DNA of 64,000 nucleotides from JASGTU01 sp963821815 (GCA_963821815.1 CAWGFG010000006.1:2418001-2482000), one strand, 5' to 3'; counted from the stretch's first letter, positions 28,296 through 37,366 are shown. Numbers and translations are program-made. The notes: generated from the sequence alone by a model not told the origin.

Positions 28296-29813
28296 ATGAC
28301 GAAATCAACCGAGTACAACCGCATAACAGACGATTTGTTGTCCGCCTATATTGATGATGCGGTCACCGAACAAGAACGATCCTTGGTCGAAACGGCGATT
28401 GCAGCCGACACGGAAGTGGCATGGCGGCTGGACACTTTGCAGCAGACAGTACTATTGCTCCGCTCGTTACCGGAACTCGCGCTTCCCCGTTCGTTCACTA
28501 TCACAGCAGCCGATGTAGCACCTTCATCTTTCACTGCGCCCGCTGGTCAACCAACCGAACAGCCTTCTTTTTTCGGACAGCTTACCGGCTCATTGCATAC
28601 TTTTTTAGGCCAAGGCAGCAGCATATATCGCAACCTAGCCGGAGCGTCTCTCGCATTGCTGCTCGTCGTCTTGGGTGCGAGCGGCTTTTTCAGCATCACA
28701 GATGTCGGCCTGACAGGCGGCGCTTCAGATAGTGTTGCACCGGAGTTTGAGATGGCGCAGTCGGTTGAAGAACCGGCTGCGGCGCCAGTGGCTGCTGTCG
28801 ATGCAGGAGCGGTTCCGCAAGAAGCGGCGGGAGAAGAATCCAACGAAGCATCTGCCGCAGAAGTGACCATGCCCACTGGTAGCCCATCCGCAGACGGTGG
28901 AGCCGTGGCGGCTTACGGCGCTCAAGCAGAGAGTGCAGAAGGAAACGCAGGTGAAATGGACGCCGCAGCAGTATCCAGTGGCGAAGATAGGACGACTGCA
29001 GAAGGGCTAGCCGTCATCGCCTCCATTCCGGATGCGCCGGCACCAGAAAGTGATGAAACGCTCGCGTCTGAAAGCGCTCAAGCTGCACCAGCGCCTATGG
29101 CCATGCTCCAGGCAGCGCCACCTACACAGACGGAGGCCTTAGCCGGTACCCTCTCATCCGCCACGCAGCCAGCTGAAGAACCGGCTTCAATAGCCAGGAG
29201 TGGACCAGAGGCAAGTTCGTTTGCCGCTGTTGAAAGCGCGCCAGCTTCGGGCGAGGTACAGACTGACGCCCAGCGAGCTGGGATATCGGCTGAGAGTAAC
29301 GCCACCGGCGAAGAAGCAGCCCAAGAAGAGATAGCCAAAGCAGAGGCCATCGTTGCGGCAGCCGATGATGAATCCGCTGTGATATCTGCCACTGTACCGA
29401 TGGTTGATTCCGCATCAGTGGCGCAAGTTCAATCCAAGAGTGATGTGCAGTCCAACATTACGAGTGCTGACGCGGCACCTGATCAAACGTCCAGCAACGA
29501 TGTCAAAGCGGAAGTAGATGCGCAAATAGTAGAAGAAGCGCAAGCGGAAGAACCTCTGCCGGACGCCGTTGCGGCGCTACCTGCGCCAACAGATGCAGCG
29601 TCGGCTGCACTGGCGCCAGCCAGTCCGCTTGATTACCCGTATCCGCCTGCTCCAGAGCCTACACCCTTCCTACGATTGCAGGACTTTAGAACGCTCAATA
29701 TCGTTGCACTAGGTTTATTGGCGCTAACCATTGTCTTTAGCGGCTTGTGGTGGCGAACCCGCAAAGAGAATGTCTCGTCGGCGCAGATTGACGACGAAGG
29801 CGACGAGCGCTAG
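28296..29813 (+). CDS. Anti-sigma-factor-like membrane protein with long Ala/Glu-rich region
   Basis: About 505 residues. The N-terminus (ITDDLLSAYIDDAVTEQERSLVETAI, then WRLDTLQQTVLLLRSLPE) resembles the cytoplasmic anti-sigma helix bundle of RsiW/ZAS proteins, but lacks the H-x3-C-x2-C zinc motif. A transmembrane helix (about residues 105-130, LAGASLALLLVVLGASGFF) leads to a region of some 330 residues very rich in Ala, Glu and Ser. A short Pro-rich stretch (YPYPPAPEPTP) and a second helix (IVALGLLALTIVFSGLWW) with a basic end follow. Two membrane helices are unusual for anti-sigmas; the middle part would loop outside. ATG 28296 is chosen over GTG 28269. Confidence 0.8.
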   Translation: MTKSTEYNRITDDLLSAYIDDAVTEQERSLVETAIAADTEVAWRLDTLQQTVLLLRSLPELALPRSFTITAADVAPSSFTAPAGQPTEQPSFFGQLTGSLHTFLGQGSSIYRNLAGASLALLLVVLGASGFFSITDVGLTGGASDSVAPEFEMAQSVEEPAAAPVAAVDAGAVPQEAAGEESNEASAAEVTMPTGSPSADGGAVAAYGAQAESAEGNAGEMDAAAVSSGEDRTTAEGLAVIASIPDAPAPESDETLASESAQAAPAPMAMLQAAPPTQTEALAGTLSSATQPAEEPASIARSGPEASSFAAVESAPASGEVQTDAQRAGISAESNATGEEAAQEEIAKAEAIVAAADDESAVISATVPMVDSASVAQVQSKSDVQSNITSADAAPDQTSSNDVKAEVDAQIVEEAQAEEPLPDAVAALPAPTDAASAALAPASPLDYPYPPAPEPTPFLRLQDFRTLNIVALGLLALTIVFSGLWWRTRKENVSSAQIDDEGDER

Positions 29814-29822
29814 ACTCGCCAC

Positions 29823-30665
29823 ATGCCTGAACTCCCAGAAGTTGAAACCTACGTACGAGACCTTGAGCCGGTTTTGCGCGGCCGTCGCATCACCGTCGCA
29901 TCGGTAACGTGGCCGCGGACAATCGCCACGCCTACCGCGGAGCAGTTCGAGGAGACCATTCCCGGCGCGGCCTTCGACTCATTCCAGAGGCGCGGCAAGT
30001 ACATGCTCTTTGGTCTGGACGATGGACGCACGCTCGTCGTTCATCTCCGCATGACAGGCAGATTGACCATCGTGCAGGGCGATGAAGAAGCGGGTAAACA
30101 CGTGCATGTGGTCTTGCACCTCGACAACGGGCAGAAAATCCACTTCCAAGATACGCGTAAGTTCGGTCGCATTTGGCTGACCGACGACCTTCCGAGCGTG
30201 ATTGGAGACTTGGGACCGGAACCGCTAAGCGATGCATTTACCGCGCAATATCTTGCAGAAAAACTAGAGAATCGCAAGGCAAGTATCAAGTCGTTGATTT
30301 TGGACCAATCGATCATCGCCGGCATTGGCAACATCTACGCCGACGAATCACTCTTTGAGGCGCGCATCCACCCTGTGCGGCCTGGCGGAACGCTGAGTAT
30401 GGCGGAAATCGAGCGGCTGCATGCGGCTATTGTGCAACTGCTTGCGCAGGCTATTGAGTTGCAAGGCAGCACCTTGGGCACGAGCACTCTGCAGAATTAC
30501 TCGCGACCCGGCGGACAGTCCGGCTCTTTCCAGGAGTCATTTCGGGTGTTTCGTCGAACAGGTGAGCCGTGTCCTTTGTGCGGCACGCCTATCGAGCGAA
30601 TCGTCGTTGGGCAACGCGGCACCCATTTCTGTCCCCGCTGTCAGCCGCTATCACCAGGCTCATAA
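29823..30665 (+). CDS. mutM: Formamidopyrimidine-DNA glycosylase (Fpg/MutM)
   Basis: 280 residues, normal length. The mature N-terminal Pro2-Glu3 of MPELPEVETY attacks the damaged base, and Lys59 in RRGKYMLF matches the conserved Lys. The helix-two-turn-helix region includes SIIAGIGNIYADE. The C-terminal zinc finger has four Cys (CPLCGTP and HFCPRCQ). The enzyme removes oxidised purines such as 8-oxoguanine and cuts the abasic site. It starts 9 bases after the anti-sigma-like gene, so it may share its transcript, which would link repair to the stress sigma factor. Confidence 0.97.
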   Translation: MPELPEVETYVRDLEPVLRGRRITVASVTWPRTIATPTAEQFEETIPGAAFDSFQRRGKYMLFGLDDGRTLVVHLRMTGRLTIVQGDEEAGKHVHVVLHLDNGQKIHFQDTRKFGRIWLTDDLPSVIGDLGPEPLSDAFTAQYLAEKLENRKASIKSLILDQSIIAGIGNIYADESLFEARIHPVRPGGTLSMAEIERLHAAIVQLLAQAIELQGSTLGTSTLQNYSRPGGQSGSFQESFRVFRRTGEPCPLCGTPIERIVVGQRGTHFCPRCQPLSPGS

Positions 30666-30669
30666 AAAG

Positions 30670-30693
30670 AACCTGCGGAAAAATCCACAGGTT
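30670..30693 (+). terminator. Possible terminator of mutM
   Basis: An imperfect 9-bp stem AACCTGCGG/CCACAGGTT (one mismatch) with loop AAAAAT, starting five bases after the mutM stop. The T-tract is weak (AACGTTT). Confidence 0.45.
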
Positions 30694-30788
30694 AACGTTT
30701 CCAAATATTCATCGTTACTTTATTGATTACTGCCAGGTATTTCCGTCGTGTCTGGCGTAACCCTTTCTTGCCGCGGCGGTAAAGGCCA

Positions 30789-31070
30789 CTAGGGTAATGT
30801 ACTGGATGCCGGCGCATCTCCCGCAGTACCCAATTCTGGAGGGATCGGCGTTGGTTTAGGCGGGTTCAATCGCGCCTGTTTGAGTTCGTTACGCAGCTCC
30901 AGTTCACGTTCTTGACCAGCTATCTTGCCTTCAGCCAGCGCCCAATCGAGCCGCGACTGGTACCTTTCATCGAAGGTGGTATCTCGAGCCGGCGCAAACA
31001 AGTATAAATAGACAGCGCTGGTGGCGATACCTGCAACTGCTCCTACAATTAGGCTGGACCACCTGTTCAT
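30789..31070 (-). CDS. Small membrane-anchored protein
   Basis: 93 residues. An N-terminal transmembrane helix (LIVGAVAGIATSAVYLYLF) is followed by a charged helical segment (about residues 35-65) and a Pro-rich tail. The layout resembles YtxH-type small envelope proteins, but I do not claim that family. GGAGGGAATT is a strong ribosome site before the ATG. It lies downstream of the PspC-like gene on the same strand but after a terminator. Confidence 0.65.
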   Translation of the reverse strand: MNRWSSLIVGAVAGIATSAVYLYLFAPARDTTFDERYQSRLDWALAEGKIAGQERELELRNELKQARLNPPKPTPIPPELGTAGDAPASSTLP

Positions 31071-31186
31071 AATTCCCTCCAGAGCGTCGGTTTGATGGGT
31101 TGATTATAGGCGTGATGCGGGCAGTTGACAAGCGAAGCCGAGATCAATCGATTGCTGACAGTGCCGGTTTGGTTACAAAAAGCTAA

Positions 31187-31211
31187 GGAGGATCGAACTT
31201 GTCGATCCTCC
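31187..31211 (-). terminator. Rho-independent terminator of the PspC-like gene
   Basis: A perfect 10-bp stem GGAGGATCGA/TCGATCCTCC with a 5-base loop. On the minus strand it is followed by TTAGCTTTTTG. It lies 85 bases after the stop at 31296. Confidence 0.7.
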
Positions 31212-31295
31212 CAAAGCTAAGTAATATCAGCGACTTCTACATCATAGTCTGCGATCTGCAGCACAGTGTGATGCTTTATAGGCTTAACTCCCCCA

Positions 31296-32231
31296 CTAGC
31301 CGGCGGTCGCGTCAATGATGGTCACATCCTGCGCCTCTTCATCATGTGCGGCTAATTCTGACTGCGATTCTGCCGGCAGGAAGAGTCCGGCCAACACGTA
31401 GACCAGTACGCCAAAGCCGATGCTGCCGATGCTGAACGCTGCCCACACAAGACGAACGAAATTCGAATCGATGCCCAGCTTCTGTCCTATGCCGCCACAA
31501 ACACCCATGAACATCTTGTCCGTGTTGCTGCGCTTCAGCGGGAAGTTCGCTCGGAACTTCGCGAAGCCGCTTTTCATATCATCAGACGATGGCATGCGAT
31601 CACCTACCTCGGACTTCACGCGTTCGGTCGTTTCCTGTGCGTTCCACTTCACGTCCTTACCGAGGTATCGCAACACCAGATAACCAACGCCGATCAACAG
31701 GGCAGGCCAGAACATGGCTCTGAAGAGACCGCCGAAGAGATTCCACAGAAAGGGAATGACGCCGATGTTGGTCAGCAGCCACAAGGCGCCAAGGCCAATC
31801 AGTACAAAGGCGATGCGCGTCAGGTTCTTTTCCGAAAGTGGCAACGTTGCCGCCCGTTCCATGCCGCCTTCGGCTGTGCCAACCGGCAGCAGGATCCACA
31901 GTGCGATGTAGGCCAAAATGCCGCCGCCGCCCGTGAACAGTGTCAGCACAATCCACAACATGCGCACCACTGATGTGTTCCAACCAAGGAACTCGGCTAA
32001 GCCGCCGCATACCCCGCCGAGCAGTTTGTCGGACGGGCTGCGATACAGCATTCTCTTGGACGCATCGTGGGCTATGATTTCGTTCTTGGAGACCGTATCG
32101 CTCTGTCCAGTCGCTGCATCGCCCGTTGGTTGCGATTGCTGGCTCGGGGCGGACTGAGAATCGGTCTGCGCTTCATCCACCACAGTCCAGTTAGTGGTTG
32201 ATTCGCTGTTGTTCATATTCGTCGTATCCAT
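31296..32231 (-). CDS. Double PspC-domain membrane protein
   Basis: 311 residues. A Ser/Gln/Thr-rich cytoplasmic start is followed by a first PspC domain at about 60-125 (LYRSPSDKLLGGVCGGLAEFLG, with a helix ending YIALWILLP). Two more helices (about 140-185) precede a short cytoplasmic linker and a second PspC domain at about 240-295 (DKMFMGVCGGIGQKLG). PspC domains sense or protect against membrane stress. The doubled domain is unusual compared with the single-domain family. ATG 32231 is preferred to 32240 because AGGAGG ends only one base before the latter. Confidence 0.85.
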   Translation of the reverse strand: MDTTNMNNSESTTNWTVVDEAQTDSQSAPSQQSQPTGDAATGQSDTVSKNEIIAHDASKRMLYRSPSDKLLGGVCGGLAEFLGWNTSVVRMLWIVLTLFTGGGGILAYIALWILLPVGTAEGGMERAATLPLSEKNLTRIAFVLIGLGALWLLTNIGVIPFLWNLFGGLFRAMFWPALLIGVGYLVLRYLGKDVKWNAQETTERVKSEVGDRMPSSDDMKSGFAKFRANFPLKRSNTDKMFMGVCGGIGQKLGIDSNFVRLVWAAFSIGSIGFGVLVYVLAGLFLPAESQSELAAHDEEAQDVTIIDATAG

Positions 32232-32570
32232 TGTATACATGCCTCCTAGACATGAATGCCTGCCACCTGACGTTGTGGTGGTGCATGCTCATCGAAACTG
32301 AGCGATCTTGCTAAATTGCAGTCGCTCAACTCCATTAACACTCAATAGTACGAAGTCGATTGCAGAAAGTTTCAAAGAATGTTGCGTGAGTTCATTTGCC
32401 ATTCGGTACAGTTGGTGGTTGCTCCTCGTGAACGCCATGGGAGACTGACGCTTAGCATCGAGCATGAGCGCTTTGAGGAATCGGATGCGAAGAAGAGATT
32501 GGACTGAACCGTACAGAAACGGGTACCATGCATTAAGTATATCCAGCGTGCACGAACGAATTGTAGATAC
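32232..32570. other. Divergent intergenic region
   Basis: About 340 bases between the PspC-like and UvdE genes. It must hold both promoters, but I see no clear -35/-10 pair, no CIRCE-type repeat and no RNA gene. Confidence 0.45.
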
Positions 32571-33527
32571 ATGAGCAAACTATATCGTCTGGGCATCGCC
32601 ACAAAGCTGCTTGGCACGCAGCTACGGTCGCATGACAGCCGCCGCTGGCAGAATCGTCCACATCTGAGCGTCAGCCTGGCCTACCTGCGTGATACGCTTG
32701 AGTATCTGCACAGCCGCGACATCCATTTCTATCGGCTGTCCTCGCAACTTGCACCGTACGCCACGCATCCTGATATGCCGCAATTTCACGACCAGATCGA
32801 CGAATGCAGCACCGAACTGGCTGATATCGGAGATCTGGCCCGCCTCTATAATATCCGGCTGAGTATGCACCCGTTGCAATATGTGCGCCTGAACAGCCCG
32901 GACGAGGAGCGCGTGCAGCGTAGCCGAGAGGAATTAGTCCACCAGGCGAAGCTGCTGGAAGCCATGGGCGCTGACAAGAACGCTGTCATCGTATTGCACG
33001 CGGGCGGCGCATACAACGACGCAGCGGCATCTTCCGAACGCTTCGTACGCGCTGTGGACCGCCTGCCGAATATCGTGCGCGAGCGCCTCGTGTTGGAAAA
33101 CGACGACCGTTCATTCGATCTGCTGGATTGCTACTGGATTCATCAACGCACAGGGCTGCCTCTGGTGCTGGACGTGTTGCACCATCGCTGTCTGAACCGG
33201 AGAGACATTCCCATAGCGGAGGCCCTTGCCCTGGCGCTTCATACATGGCCGCCGCATCAGAAACCCAAGCTGCATTTCAGCAGTTCTAGGACAGAGTTAC
33301 GCAGGTTGCGAAGGAACGGCGAATGGCATCTTCAAATGCCGCTCATCAATCAACACAGTGACTTCATCGAGCCCTTCTCGTTCATCGACTTCTTGCGGCT
33401 AGCAAATCGGCGAGAGAGCCGAATATTCGATATCATGCTGGAGGCAAAAGCCAGGGATTTGGCTTTGACACGAATACGACAACAGGTGGAGCGACACGCA
33501 CCAGACTTGTCAGAGCTTCTCGGCTAA
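32571..33527 (+). CDS. uvsE: UV DNA damage endonuclease (UvdE/UvsE type)
   Basis: A 318-residue TIM-barrel enzyme. Family landmarks are the N-terminal YRLGIATK, HFYRLSSQLAPYATHP, LSMHPLQYVRLNS, VIVLHAGGAYNDA, RLVLENDDRSFD and VLDVLHHR. They contain the metal-binding His, Glu and Asp residues. The enzyme nicks DNA 5' to UV photoproducts and abasic sites. Its stop codon overlaps the end of the convergent metallo-hydrolase gene by four bases. Confidence 0.88.
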   Translation: MSKLYRLGIATKLLGTQLRSHDSRRWQNRPHLSVSLAYLRDTLEYLHSRDIHFYRLSSQLAPYATHPDMPQFHDQIDECSTELADIGDLARLYNIRLSMHPLQYVRLNSPDEERVQRSREELVHQAKLLEAMGADKNAVIVLHAGGAYNDAAASSERFVRAVDRLPNIVRERLVLENDDRSFDLLDCYWIHQRTGLPLVLDVLHHRCLNRRDIPIAEALALALHTWPPHQKPKLHFSSSRTELRRLRRNGEWHLQMPLINQHSDFIEPFSFIDFLRLANRRESRIFDIMLEAKARDLALTRIRQQVERHAPDLSELLG

Positions 33528-34420
33528 TCTTCTTTACTGGATGAAGGCCAGGCATCTTCGACAATCTCCGGCTGTACCACAAGCCTCTTGTCTTGATACG
33601 CCAACCGACCGGTAACCACATGCGCATCGTGTTCAAACACAATCAGCGCGTTCTTGTCCAGCGACTCCTCGCGCAGCCGGCGCTTCGTCTCCAGGCTGAC
33701 CATGGGCAGAATATCAAATGCAGGTATCCATGCCAGCCGCTCCAGATGTACAGCCCAACTCGCTGCATCGCCCACATAGAGCAGGGCTTCGTCAGCGGAT
33801 TCAACCCAGACTGTCTGGAACGCTCCTGTGTGTCCCGCTGCAATGTCAGTTCGAACCGAGCTAGTCAATCTAACGGGGCCATCCACAACCTCCAGCAAGC
33901 CGCGATCGAGCAATGGCAGCCAGTTCTCAGGAAGATACGTCGCCGAAGTTCGCTCGTTCGGGTTCGACGCGTCTTCCAGATCAATACGCTGCACAATATG
34001 GCGTGCGTTCACGAAGACAGGCTCCGCTTCGTTGGGCAACCCCGCAGCCCAGCGCGTGCAACCGCCTGCGTGGTCGTTGTGCAAGTGCGTCAACAACACC
34101 GTCGTGACATCATCGGGCTTGAAGCCAACTTGCCCAATCTCTGCCAGAAGTCGTTCAGAAGCGCCACCTATGCCGAAAATATCGCGCATTTTGGGAGACA
34201 GCTTATCGCCGAAGCCTGTGTCCACTAAGATCAGCTCGTCGCCCGACTCGATGAGCAGGCAGCGCGTCTCGACCTGAATCTGATTGTCTTCATTCGGCGT
34301 GATAATGCGTTGCCACAAGGTACGCGGGACAAGTCCGAAGAATCCGCCACCGTCCATGAGATGGCGTCCGTCGCTCACGATGTGACATCGCACGCCGCCA
34401 ACGGTTAACGTATAGGCCAT
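33524..34420 (-). CDS. Metallo-beta-lactamase-fold hydrolase
   Basis: 298 residues with the fold's metal-binding motif T-H112-L-H114-N-D116-H117-A-G-G, the N-terminal strand ILVDTGFGD, a later AGHTGAFQ (third His) and the distal YVGDAASWAVH. It belongs to the branch of soluble single-domain hydrolases that act on esters, lactones or thioesters. The substrate is unknown. There is no signal peptide. GAGGGTTT lies ahead of the ATG. Confidence 0.9.
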   Translation of the reverse strand: MAYTLTVGGVRCHIVSDGRHLMDGGGFFGLVPRTLWQRIITPNEDNQIQVETRCLLIESGDELILVDTGFGDKLSPKMRDIFGIGGASERLLAEIGQVGFKPDDVTTVLLTHLHNDHAGGCTRWAAGLPNEAEPVFVNARHIVQRIDLEDASNPNERTSATYLPENWLPLLDRGLLEVVDGPVRLTSSVRTDIAAGHTGAFQTVWVESADEALLYVGDAASWAVHLERLAWIPAFDILPMVSLETKRRLREESLDKNALIVFEHDAHVVTGRLAYQDKRLVVQPEIVEDAWPSSSKED

Positions 34421-34828
34421 TGATGTGAAGAAACCCTCCTATGACTAACTTGTCGGCACGATACAGCCTGAACAGGCAGATAGCTGTCTATCTTGTATTC
34501 GATGCCACAGTGGATATCGGCACAAGATAGGACGAATCATTGCGTGCGCATCATCAGTAGCAGTCGCATGTATACTGTATAGTACCATGATTCTGTCACG
34601 TGGCGTCCTGCCAGGTTCATCGCATCGCTACTATATACTGCAGCCTTGATGCCAAACTGGTTGTGCCATACAATGCGTTTCGTACTTGCACGTTGAGCAG
34701 GTTAGCCGGACAATATCGGCCTATCGCACAAAAATCATCGTATCCCATGGCGAACACAATGAGGAACGCGCATTGTATAGGAAACAACACGAGTGGTGAA
34801 TTCAACAACGCCTCAAGAACAGAATCCC
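34421..34828. other. Divergent intergenic region
   Basis: About 370-400 bases. AT-rich boxes TATACT and TATAGT occur near 34570-34580 without a -35 at proper distance. The short open frames here have no family features. Confidence 0.4.
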
Positions 34829-35632
34829 ATGCAACATGGTTTTTACCCGGAGCTTGCCGCGTACGGTCGGCTGCCGTCTGTACGCCTGGTGCACGGCATC
34901 GTGTTTGGCAGCCTAGCCGCGCTGGCACAACGAACACGACCGGCTGAGGTGACGGCGCAGGAGGGAGCGCAGCGCGCAGTCGCCTGCTTGCGCGAGTTCG
35001 GTTATGCGCTGCAGGACGATATCTGGCGCAGTGTTATCGACGCATTCGAATTTGCCGAACAGAAGTCCGCCGAGGAAAAGGAAGAACATCTCGCCGACGA
35101 TGTGTTGCGGTTCTTGCTTCAGTTTCAAAATCTAGGCACTCTTGACCAGTCCGCGATCAAACGAGCAGTCGATGAATATTATCTGCCTGAGATAAAAGCG
35201 TGGCAGATGATTCCGGAAGCGCACTCGGTGCTGGCAACGCTTAGGGAGGCTGGATATCGAATCGGCATTGTCGAAAACCACGCCTGTGATCGAGCCTTCC
35301 AGCAGACCGTAGACCGCCTTGGCTTGCGTCAACTGCTCGACCTGAGCATCACAAGTGCTGCTGTAGAATATCGCAAACCGGATCGGCACATCTACGAGGT
35401 GGCTCTGAAGGCATGGGATATCCTGCCGTACGAGCTCGTTGTCGCCGGCGTGCATCCCATTAACGATATTGCGCCTGCCATCGAGCTAGGCGCACTATCT
35501 ATCTTCATTCGCCAGGCAGCGAACGCGCAGTCCGCCGGCGGTCTCTATTCGCGCAATGATATACGCTTCGACGCCGACGTGAACGAACTCGGCGAAATAC
35601 CCGACCTGATGATGAAGTGGGCACAATCATGA
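34829..35632 (+). CDS. HAD-like protein, probably without phosphatase activity
   Basis: About 267 residues from ATG 34829 (GTG 34793 is possible). The overall order is that of a HAD hydrolase with a helical cap (residues 30-130): a strand-turn GIVENHACD at the motif II position, YRKPDRHIYEVAL with the motif III Lys, and VAGVHPINDIAPAIELG at the motif IV position. However motif I, normally D-x-D near the N-terminus, reads VHGIVFGSLAAL, and the motif IV acidic pair is mostly gone. So the protein keeps the fold but lacks the Asp nucleophile. It overlaps the NUDIX gene by ATGA, so they are translated together. Confidence 0.75.
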   Translation: MQHGFYPELAAYGRLPSVRLVHGIVFGSLAALAQRTRPAEVTAQEGAQRAVACLREFGYALQDDIWRSVIDAFEFAEQKSAEEKEEHLADDVLRFLLQFQNLGTLDQSAIKRAVDEYYLPEIKAWQMIPEAHSVLATLREAGYRIGIVENHACDRAFQQTVDRLGLRQLLDLSITSAAVEYRKPDRHIYEVALKAWDILPYELVVAGVHPINDIAPAIELGALSIFIRQAANAQSAGGLYSRNDIRFDADVNELGEIPDLMMKWAQS

Positions 35633-36108
35633 CGCAAGTCCAAACACAGCCAGTAACCGCATCGCGACGCTACCCTTCCGCGCCTATGGTTGGTGTGGCG
35701 GCCGCGGTCATCCGTGATGACGGAGAAATGCTGCTCGTCAAACGAGGCCATCCGCCGCGAGCCGGCACATGGGGATTGCCGGGCGGCCTTCTGGACTTGG
35801 GCGAGAAGCTGGTTGACGGTGCGAGGCGAGAGGTGCTGGAAGAGACCGGCGTTCAGTGTGATGTTCGGGACGTGGTAGGGACCTTTGAGCCGCTGGAGCT
35901 GGATGATGAAGGCCGAATTGAATATCACTACGTTGTCATCGACTTCTGGGCGCGCTATGTCGGCGGAGTACCGGATGCCAAGGACGACGCCGCTGACGTT
36001 GCCTGGGTCGGCGTCGACAAATTAGGCGATTACGAGATTGCTGGCGAGACGCTCTCCGTGCTGTTGGCCGCGTACGACGCTTGGAAGGACGACAATCTCC
36101 GCGATTAG
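35629..36108 (+). CDS. NUDIX hydrolase
   Basis: 159 residues with a full Nudix box G-x5-E-x7-R-E-x2-E-E-x-G (from GGLLDLGEKLVDG to REVLEETG, about residues 45-68). These enzymes cleave nucleoside diphosphates linked to another group, often ADP-ribose or damaged nucleotides. LVKRGHPPRAGTWGLPGG is typical of the ADP-ribose/MutT-like soluble branch. ATG 35629 overlaps the stop of the HAD-like gene (ATGA), which points to translational coupling and a joint function. A terminator hairpin begins at the stop codon. Confidence 0.92.
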   Translation: MTQVQTQPVTASRRYPSAPMVGVAAAVIRDDGEMLLVKRGHPPRAGTWGLPGGLLDLGEKLVDGARREVLEETGVQCDVRDVVGTFEPLELDDEGRIEYHYVVIDFWARYVGGVPDAKDDAADVAWVGVDKLGDYEIAGETLSVLLAAYDAWKDDNLRD

Positions 36109-36127
36109 CCTGAGTGAGACAGGCTAA
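36105..36127 (+). terminator. Terminator of the HAD-like/NUDIX operon
   Basis: An 8-bp stem TTAGCCTG/CAGGCTAA with loop AGTGAGA that includes the NUDIX stop codon. It is followed by a pyrimidine-rich run (CACTTTCTTTTG). Confidence 0.55.
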
Positions 36128-36271
36128 CCACTCACTTTCTTTTGAATGTTCTTGCGCACGATCCATTCCACATGCATACTTATGGTCCAAAACCAGATAA
36201 TTTTGCAGAACAACTATGTCGGTCCTTATTGCTCCTATACATAAGAGTCATTCTAGGAGAATCCGCATCCA

Positions 36272-37327
36272 ATGAACGATCTTTCACCGCACGCCAACAA
36301 TCGCTCAGATACCGTCGACGGTATTGAAAAGCCCACCGATCTTCTGCTGCAACTCAATCAGCGGCTGCTTCGCCTGTCAGAACAGGTCGATAACCTGCAA
36401 CAGGATATCGACGCCATGTCGGCAGTCGTTGATGACAGCGGTACCCAGGTCACCGCATTGGTCGGTGAACTGACTGAAACCCAGAGCGCAGCGCAGCTCC
36501 AGAAACGCTTGGCGGAGCTCACAGAGCAGATGAACGCTGAGCATGAGCAACTCAACTATCTGGGTCTGAAGATGACTGAAACGGCAACGCGAGAGCAAAT
36601 GGTGCGCCTGGCGGGAACGGTGGCGACAGAGAATCAAGTGAACAGCGTCCTGGAACTCGTGCAGCAGATGGCGCGCTCGCTGGAGCTTTCCAACCGGTAT
36701 ACGGAGACGCGGGAAGAGCATATCGAGGCATTGACCAGTACCCTGCGCGAGATCGTGACAAAGCGTCAGGCGAAACATGATCAGAGCGCGTTTCGCGGCC
36801 CGTATGTAGAGACAATTCAGTCATCCGCCAAAGCAGAGCTGCTTACCGGGCTGCTTCCCCTGGTGGATGGGCTGGATGTTGCGCGTAAGCAAGCTGAAGC
36901 TATAGTGGCGAAGGAGCAGGCAACCGCCGAAGAGGTTCGACGACAGGCGCTTGCCGCAGAGGAACAGGCATCCGGCGGACTGTTGAACAAATTCCGTGGA
37001 CGGAACTCAACTGAATCGACAAATGGTCGTGCGGCGAATCGGGCAACTGAAGGCCCTGCCTCATCAGCCGAGCGCCTGCTGCAACAGATCGTAACACTGC
37101 AGGAGCGAATAGAAACCGTGCTGTCACTGGAAGGCGTCATATGCATCGACACTACCGATGCTACCTATGACCCCCGCATACACATAGCGGTGGAGACCGA
37201 GTTTACAAATGACGCAGAAGTCGGGGCCATCCTGTGTGAGTTGCGACCTGGTTATGCACAAGGCGATCGCGTGCTTCGTTATGCCGAGGTTGTCGTCGCT
37301 GCAGCGCCGAATGACGTTCTAAGCTAG
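36272..37327 (+). CDS. Coiled-coil protein with GrpE-like C-terminal domain
   Basis: 351 residues. Residues about 20-130 are a heptad-rich coiled coil (LLRLSEQVDNLQQDID). The second half follows the order of GrpE: a long helix, LLPLVDGLDVARKQAEA (compare LLPVLDNLERA), a Ser/Asn-rich low-complexity insert, then EGVICIDTTDATYDPRIH and a beta wing LRPGYAQGDRVLRYAEVVV (compare GY-x-(L)-x-DRVLRPAxV). GrpE proteins exchange nucleotide on DnaK. This one is longer, has an insert and is not near dnaK, so it may be a specialised paralogue. A classical GrpE elsewhere in the genome is expected. Confidence 0.7.
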   Translation: MNDLSPHANNRSDTVDGIEKPTDLLLQLNQRLLRLSEQVDNLQQDIDAMSAVVDDSGTQVTALVGELTETQSAAQLQKRLAELTEQMNAEHEQLNYLGLKMTETATREQMVRLAGTVATENQVNSVLELVQQMARSLELSNRYTETREEHIEALTSTLREIVTKRQAKHDQSAFRGPYVETIQSSAKAELLTGLLPLVDGLDVARKQAEAIVAKEQATAEEVRRQALAAEEQASGGLLNKFRGRNSTESTNGRAANRATEGPASSAERLLQQIVTLQERIETVLSLEGVICIDTTDATYDPRIHIAVETEFTNDAEVGAILCELRPGYAQGDRVLRYAEVVVAAAPNDVLS

Positions 37328-37366
37328 GAGTTGGAACCAGACTCGGACGCACCCAACTTTGTTTTG
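37328..37366 (+). terminator. Weak terminator candidate after GrpE-like gene
   Basis: A 6-bp stem AGTTGG/CCAACT with an 18-base loop, followed by TTGTTTTGG. It lies in the 49 bases between convergent genes. Confidence 0.3.
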
